From the NCBI RefSeq assembly GCF_052162025.1, contig NZ_CP197401.1, forward strand, positions 3,968,001 through 4,032,000: a DNA stretch of 64,000 nucleotides. Direction: 5' to 3'. A program made the position numbers and the translations under genes. Below, in pieces: positions 62,606-64,000 of this stretch. The stretch is from Methylobacter sp015476545 (GTDB lineage Bacteria > Pseudomonadota > Gammaproteobacteria > Methylococcales > Methylomonadaceae). Below the pieces are notes generated by a model. That model had not been told where the DNA came from, made no database searches, and saw nothing but the letters and a program-made list of their open reading frames with translations. Position 1 is the first letter of the stretch. Each line of letters starts with the position of its first letter.

Positions 62606-64000
62606 TCAGCCTTCCGTTGTGACGCGCATCACTTCTTCTATAGTCGTGATGCCTTGCAAGGCCTTCTGCAATCCGTCATCGCTCATCGTGACCATGCCCT
62701 GTTCGATAGCCAGTTTCTGAATGGTGCCGGCTTCTTCATGCGCCATGATCAGTTTACGGATCGGATCCGTCATCAGCAGAAATTCGATGATAGCCAGACG
62801 TCCGCGATAGCCAAGCCCGCCGCAGGCTGAGCAGCCGACCGGTTTGTACAGTACGATATCGCCTTCCGGCATGAAACGCCGCAAATGCCTGTCCTCGACA
62901 ACGAGAGGTGGTGCGACATAAGGTTCCTTGCATTCCGGGCACAGTTTTCTGACCAGCCGTTGCGCCAATATGCCATTCACGGTGGAAGTGAGCAAATACT
63001 CTTCCAGCCCCATATCCAGCAAACGCGTTACACCGCCGGCGGCATCGTTGGTATGCAATGTCGATAACACCAAGTGCCCGGTCAGCGCCGACTGCACGGC
63101 AATTTTCGCCGTCTCCAGGTCACGCATCTCACCGATCATGATGACATCGGGGTCCTGACGAACGATAGAGCGCAACGCCGCGGAGAAAGTCAGACCGATC
63201 TGTGGTTTGGCCTGAATCTGGTTGATGCCCTCCAGCTGATATTCCACCGGATCTTCGACCGTGATGATCTTGCGCTCGGACGTATTCAACAGCTTCAACG
63301 CCGCATATAGCGAGGTTGATTTACCGCTACCAGTCGGACCGGTAATCAGGATAATGCCATGCGGCTGCGCCAGAACATCGATGAACTGTTTCGAATGCCT
63401 GCCGGAAAAGCCCAGGGACTCGAAATCGAATACGGTGCTTTCCTTGTCGAGCAAACGGATGACGACGCTTTCGCCGTACATCGTCGGTATGGTCGACACA
63501 CGCAGGTCCAGCTCCTTGCCGAGCATTTGCACCTTGATGCGGCCGTCCTGCGGCAGCCGGCGTTCGGCAATGTTCAGCTTGGCCATGATCTTGATGCGGG
63601 AAATGACGGCAGCTGTCGATTTAACGGGAGGCGCATTGATATCCTGTAAAACGCCGTCAATGCGCAGCCTGACTTTCAGGGCTTGCTCGAACGGCTCGAT
63701 ATGGATATCCGAGGCGCGCATTTCGATGGCGCGCTGCATGATCAGGTTGACCATTTTGATAACCGGCGCTTCGCTGGCCAAATCCTTTAAATGCTCCAGA
63801 TCTTCCTCGCCGCCGGTATCTTCGAACTGAAGATTATCGACAATCCTTTCCATCTGCGACCGGCCTTCGCCGTACTGGATTTCCAGCGCCGCATCGATTT
63901 CCGACAGCAGGCCGACCTTGGGAATGATCTCCTTGCCAGTCGCCAGCCTCAGCGCATCGATCACAAACTGATCTTCAGGGTCCATCATCGTGATGGTGAT
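62606..64000 (-). CDS. gspE: Type II secretion ATPase GspE, N-terminal part outside window
   Basis: GspE powers pseudopilus assembly. The 464 residues in view begin within the N-terminal domain (ITITMMDPEDQFVIDALRLATGK) and contain the ATPase core: Walker A GPTGSGKSTSLYAALKLL, Asp box IRQDP-like VRQDPDVIMIGEMRD, Walker B within the same run, His box LSTLHTNDA, and the zinc tetra-Cys motif CPEC...CSAC. The frame is open to the window end, so the true start lies beyond 64000; the ATGs at 63988 and 63985 are internal. It heads the operon gspE-F-G-H-I-J-K-L-M-N-D. Confidence 0.96.
   Translation of the reverse strand: MTITMMDPEDQFVIDALRLATGKEIIPKVGLLSEIDAALEIQYGEGRSQMERIVDNLQFEDTGGEEDLEHLKDLASEAPVIKMVNLIMQRAIEMRASDIHIEPFEQALKVRLRIDGVLQDINAPPVKSTAAVISRIKIMAKLNIAERRLPQDGRIKVQMLGKELDLRVSTIPTMYGESVVIRLLDKESTVFDFESLGFSGRHSKQFIDVLAQPHGIILITGPTGSGKSTSLYAALKLLNTSERKIITVEDPVEYQLEGINQIQAKPQIGLTFSAALRSIVRQDPDVIMIGEMRDLETAKIAVQSALTGHLVLSTLHTNDAAGGVTRLLDMGLEEYLLTSTVNGILAQRLVRKLCPECKEPYVAPPLVVEDRHLRRFMPEGDIVLYKPVGCSACGGLGYRGRLAIIEFLLMTDPIRKLIMAHEEAGTIQKLAIEQGMVTMSDDGLQKALQGITTIEEVMRVTTEG

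Overview
The window is ordinary chromosomal DNA from a gammaproteobacterium. Gene blocks follow the order known from Escherichia coli and relatives: mraZ-rsmH; rsmI/lpoA-yraN-diaA-dolP; ribF-ileS-lspA; obgE-rpmA-rplU/ispB; recC-recB-recD; and ygfB-pepP-ubiH-ubiI next to zapA-6S RNA. An Xps-like type II secretion operon and a PilSR pair sit beside them. The protein style (DUF1631 next to nadC, split gspAB, xps order gspEFGHIJKLM-gspN-gspD) suits a Methylococcales methanotroph or a relative, but no methane or C1 gene lies here, so that placement is an impression. I saw no insertion sequence, prophage, CRISPR array or tRNA.

Region by region. 0-2 kb: the start of the division and cell-wall (dcw) cluster (mraZ, rsmH, reading left) with a promoter and decameric MraZ boxes, then rnpB with a duplicated upstream region. 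2-6.3 kb: envelope and replication housekeeping (rsmI, then divergent lpoA, yraN, diaA, dolP). 6.4-9.8 kb: a leftward overlapping set of DUF1631 protein, nadC and a flavin reductase-like protein. 9.9-20.9 kb: ampD; lspA-ileS-ribF-murJ; rpsT; proB-obgE-rpmA-rplU; ispB. 21-29.4 kb: recD, recB and recC, reading left. 29.4-37 kb: an intergenic stretch with two palindromes, a DUF3014 protein, gspA-gspB, a phosphatase-glycosyltransferase pair behind tandem Pho-box-like half-sites, a BON lipoprotein and mgtE. 37-42.6 kb: an M28 peptidase, nadE, a ceramidase-like membrane protein, sucD and sucC. 42.7-45.7 kb: pilS-pilR. 45.8-53.7 kb: an unknown anchored protein, ubiI-ubiH-pepP-ygfB, then zapB-like-zapA-6S RNA-EVE protein, and ilvA. 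53.7-64 kb: the type II secretion operon, reading left, with gspE cut by the window end.

Most genes are growth and envelope housekeeping. The best leads for new biology are regulatory: four 7-bp half-sites spaced like PhoB sites ahead of a PAP2 phosphatase and an MJ1255-type glycosyltransferase, suggesting a phosphate-starvation lipid or envelope remodelling pair; a hairpin followed by a T tract in the ygfB leader; the duplicated rnpB promoter region; and a 15-bp minisatellite inside gspK. Start codons are often GTG or TTG (rsmH, mraZ, lpoA, murJ, proB, gspA, gspK), and several gene starts were moved from the longest open frame on the basis of ribosome sites or overlaps.
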